Source of the DNA: Bacilli bacterium
GTDB taxonomy: Bacteria > Bacillota_I > Bacilli_A > RFN20 > CAG-826
Direction of reading: 5' to 3'
DNA length: 13,230 nucleotides
NCBI GenBank assembly: GCA_024413875.1
Contig: JAKSVY010000041.1
Span: 1 to 13,230, forward strand
Position numbers and translations under genes: made by a program. Each line of letters begins with the position of its first letter. Position 1 is the stretch's first letter. Positions 12,521 to 13,230 of the stretch are shown here, one piece after another. The notes below the pieces were generated by a model, which saw only the letters and a list, made by a program, of their open reading frames with translations, searched no databases and was not told the origin of the DNA.

Positions 12521-13230
12521 TGAAATATTTTACGTTATCAAATGAAGGTTTTAGTTCACCTTTTTCAAATTTATGGATAAGTTCCACTACCATATCATTT
12601 GTTGGAGTTGGAACATTATATTTTCTTCCATATTCTGATATAGCTCCGTTAATATAATCGACTTCGCATGGAATGCCTTTTTTATAGTCTTCTAGCATTC
12701 CTGGTTTTAAGTCTTTATGGGTTCTAATTGCAAGTGGAATTATCATTAATGATAAAGCCTTTTGAAATTTGTTTTTATAGTCCATTAATTTCACAACATC
12801 TTTACCCTGCATTGGTTCACATTTGATGTTGGCGGCTTTTGCAACATTAATGCACTCTTTTATGAGGGCTTGGATAATCTTTCTACTTGCTTTGTTTTTA
12901 GCAGTTTCTCCAAAAGTTCCACCACACACGGTTGATACTCCACTGAAGGCAGAGTTAATTATTAATTTGGTGAAACGTCCACCGATGAAATTTTCTTCAA
13001 CTGTGGTTTTACCCATTATGTTTAAGATTCGAACAATTTCATCAAAATATTTATCTTTATGTCCATCAAAACTTCCAAAGTTAAATGACATATATTCTCT
13101 TCCTGGATCGGAGGTTAATTCACTTACTCCATAGTCTAATCTAGTAGCGCCCCAACCTACAGTTGCACCAAAGGTTCTTTCTTTTCCACTCACGGATGCA
13201 ACATCTTTTTCTGGAAGTCCATTTTGCATC
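12504..13230 (-). CDS. panE: 2-dehydropantoate 2-reductase (ketopantoate reductase), C-terminal part, cut by right edge
   Basis: It reduces ketopantoate to pantoate with NADPH in pantothenate and CoA synthesis, in the cytoplasm. Only the last 241 residues are in the window; the frame is open at base 13230, and the first visible Met (in MQNGLP) is internal, matching the family's QNG motif after the Rossmann fold. The ApbA C-terminal domain is complete: GGRFTKLIINSAFSG with the catalytic Lys (88 in visible numbering) and Asn92, and CEVDYINGAI with Glu189 and the NG pair, then NVPTPTNDMV. Related ketoacid reductases share this fold, so the substrate is probable rather than certain. The gene's 3' end overlaps the YhhN-like gene by 17 bases. 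Confidence 0.9.
   Translation of the reverse strand, partial: MQNGLPEKDVASVSGKERTFGATVGWGATRLDYGVSELTSDPGREYMSFNFGSFDGHKDKYFDEIVRILNIMGKTTVEENFIGGRFTKLIINSAFSGVSTVCGGTFGETAKNKASRKIIQALIKECINVAKAANIKCEPMQGKDVVKLMDYKNKFQKALSLMIIPLAIRTHKDLKPGMLEDYKKGIPCEVDYINGAISEYGRKYNVPTPTNDMVVELIHKFEKGELKPSFDNVKYFNEKQD

Noticed and set aside
12823..13134. Open frame of 103 codons on the plus strand at the right edge
   Set aside because: It is antisense to conserved ketopantoate reductase motifs and has no start signal.

Overview
The window is AT-rich and dense, and looks like a small low-GC Bacillota chromosome (Bacilli, near the Erysipelotrichales, RF39 or Acholeplasma side). Supporting signs are a membrane-bound CdaA-type diadenylate cyclase, a Nudix_N hydrolase, PepF, C69 and YhhN families, and tRNAs with encoded CCA. 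Stops are almost all TAA. One gene needs TGA as a stop and Trp is encoded by TGG, so the standard bacterial code fits better than the Mollicutes code. The lineage is inference. I saw no mobile element, CRISPR array, rRNA or phage signal, and no gene-free stretch over 300 bases.

Everything except one tRNA-Gly is read from the minus strand, so transcription runs right to left. From the right edge: a cut-off ketopantoate reductase overlaps a YhhN-like membrane protein. Next comes a C69 dipeptidase with its own promoter, ribosome binding site and terminator. Then a secreted M6-like metalloprotease lipoprotein is followed 13 nt later by the oligopeptidase PepF. These three peptidases could together break extracellular protein down to amino acids.

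After a 190-base spacer with terminator-like hairpins comes a tight five-gene set: cdaA, a Nudix hydrolase, purine nucleoside phosphorylase deoD, a membrane-anchored NERD-like protein, and a six-helix membrane protein. It joins c-di-AMP synthesis, nucleotide handling and two uncharacterised envelope proteins. The usual cdaA neighbours (cdaR, glmM) are absent here. The set runs head-on into tRNA-Gly(GCC), whose terminator lies inside the last codons of the membrane protein.

Divergent from tRNA-Gly is gltX, followed 21 nt later by tRNA-Glu(CUC) and a terminator, so the synthetase and a cognate tRNA probably share a transcript. At the left edge is the first 276 codons of a large unidentified protein that continues outside the window. 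No clearly new system is proven. The best leads are the NERD-like/membrane pair in the cdaA operon, the odd T-loop of tRNA-Gly, and the leader hairpin of the metalloprotease.
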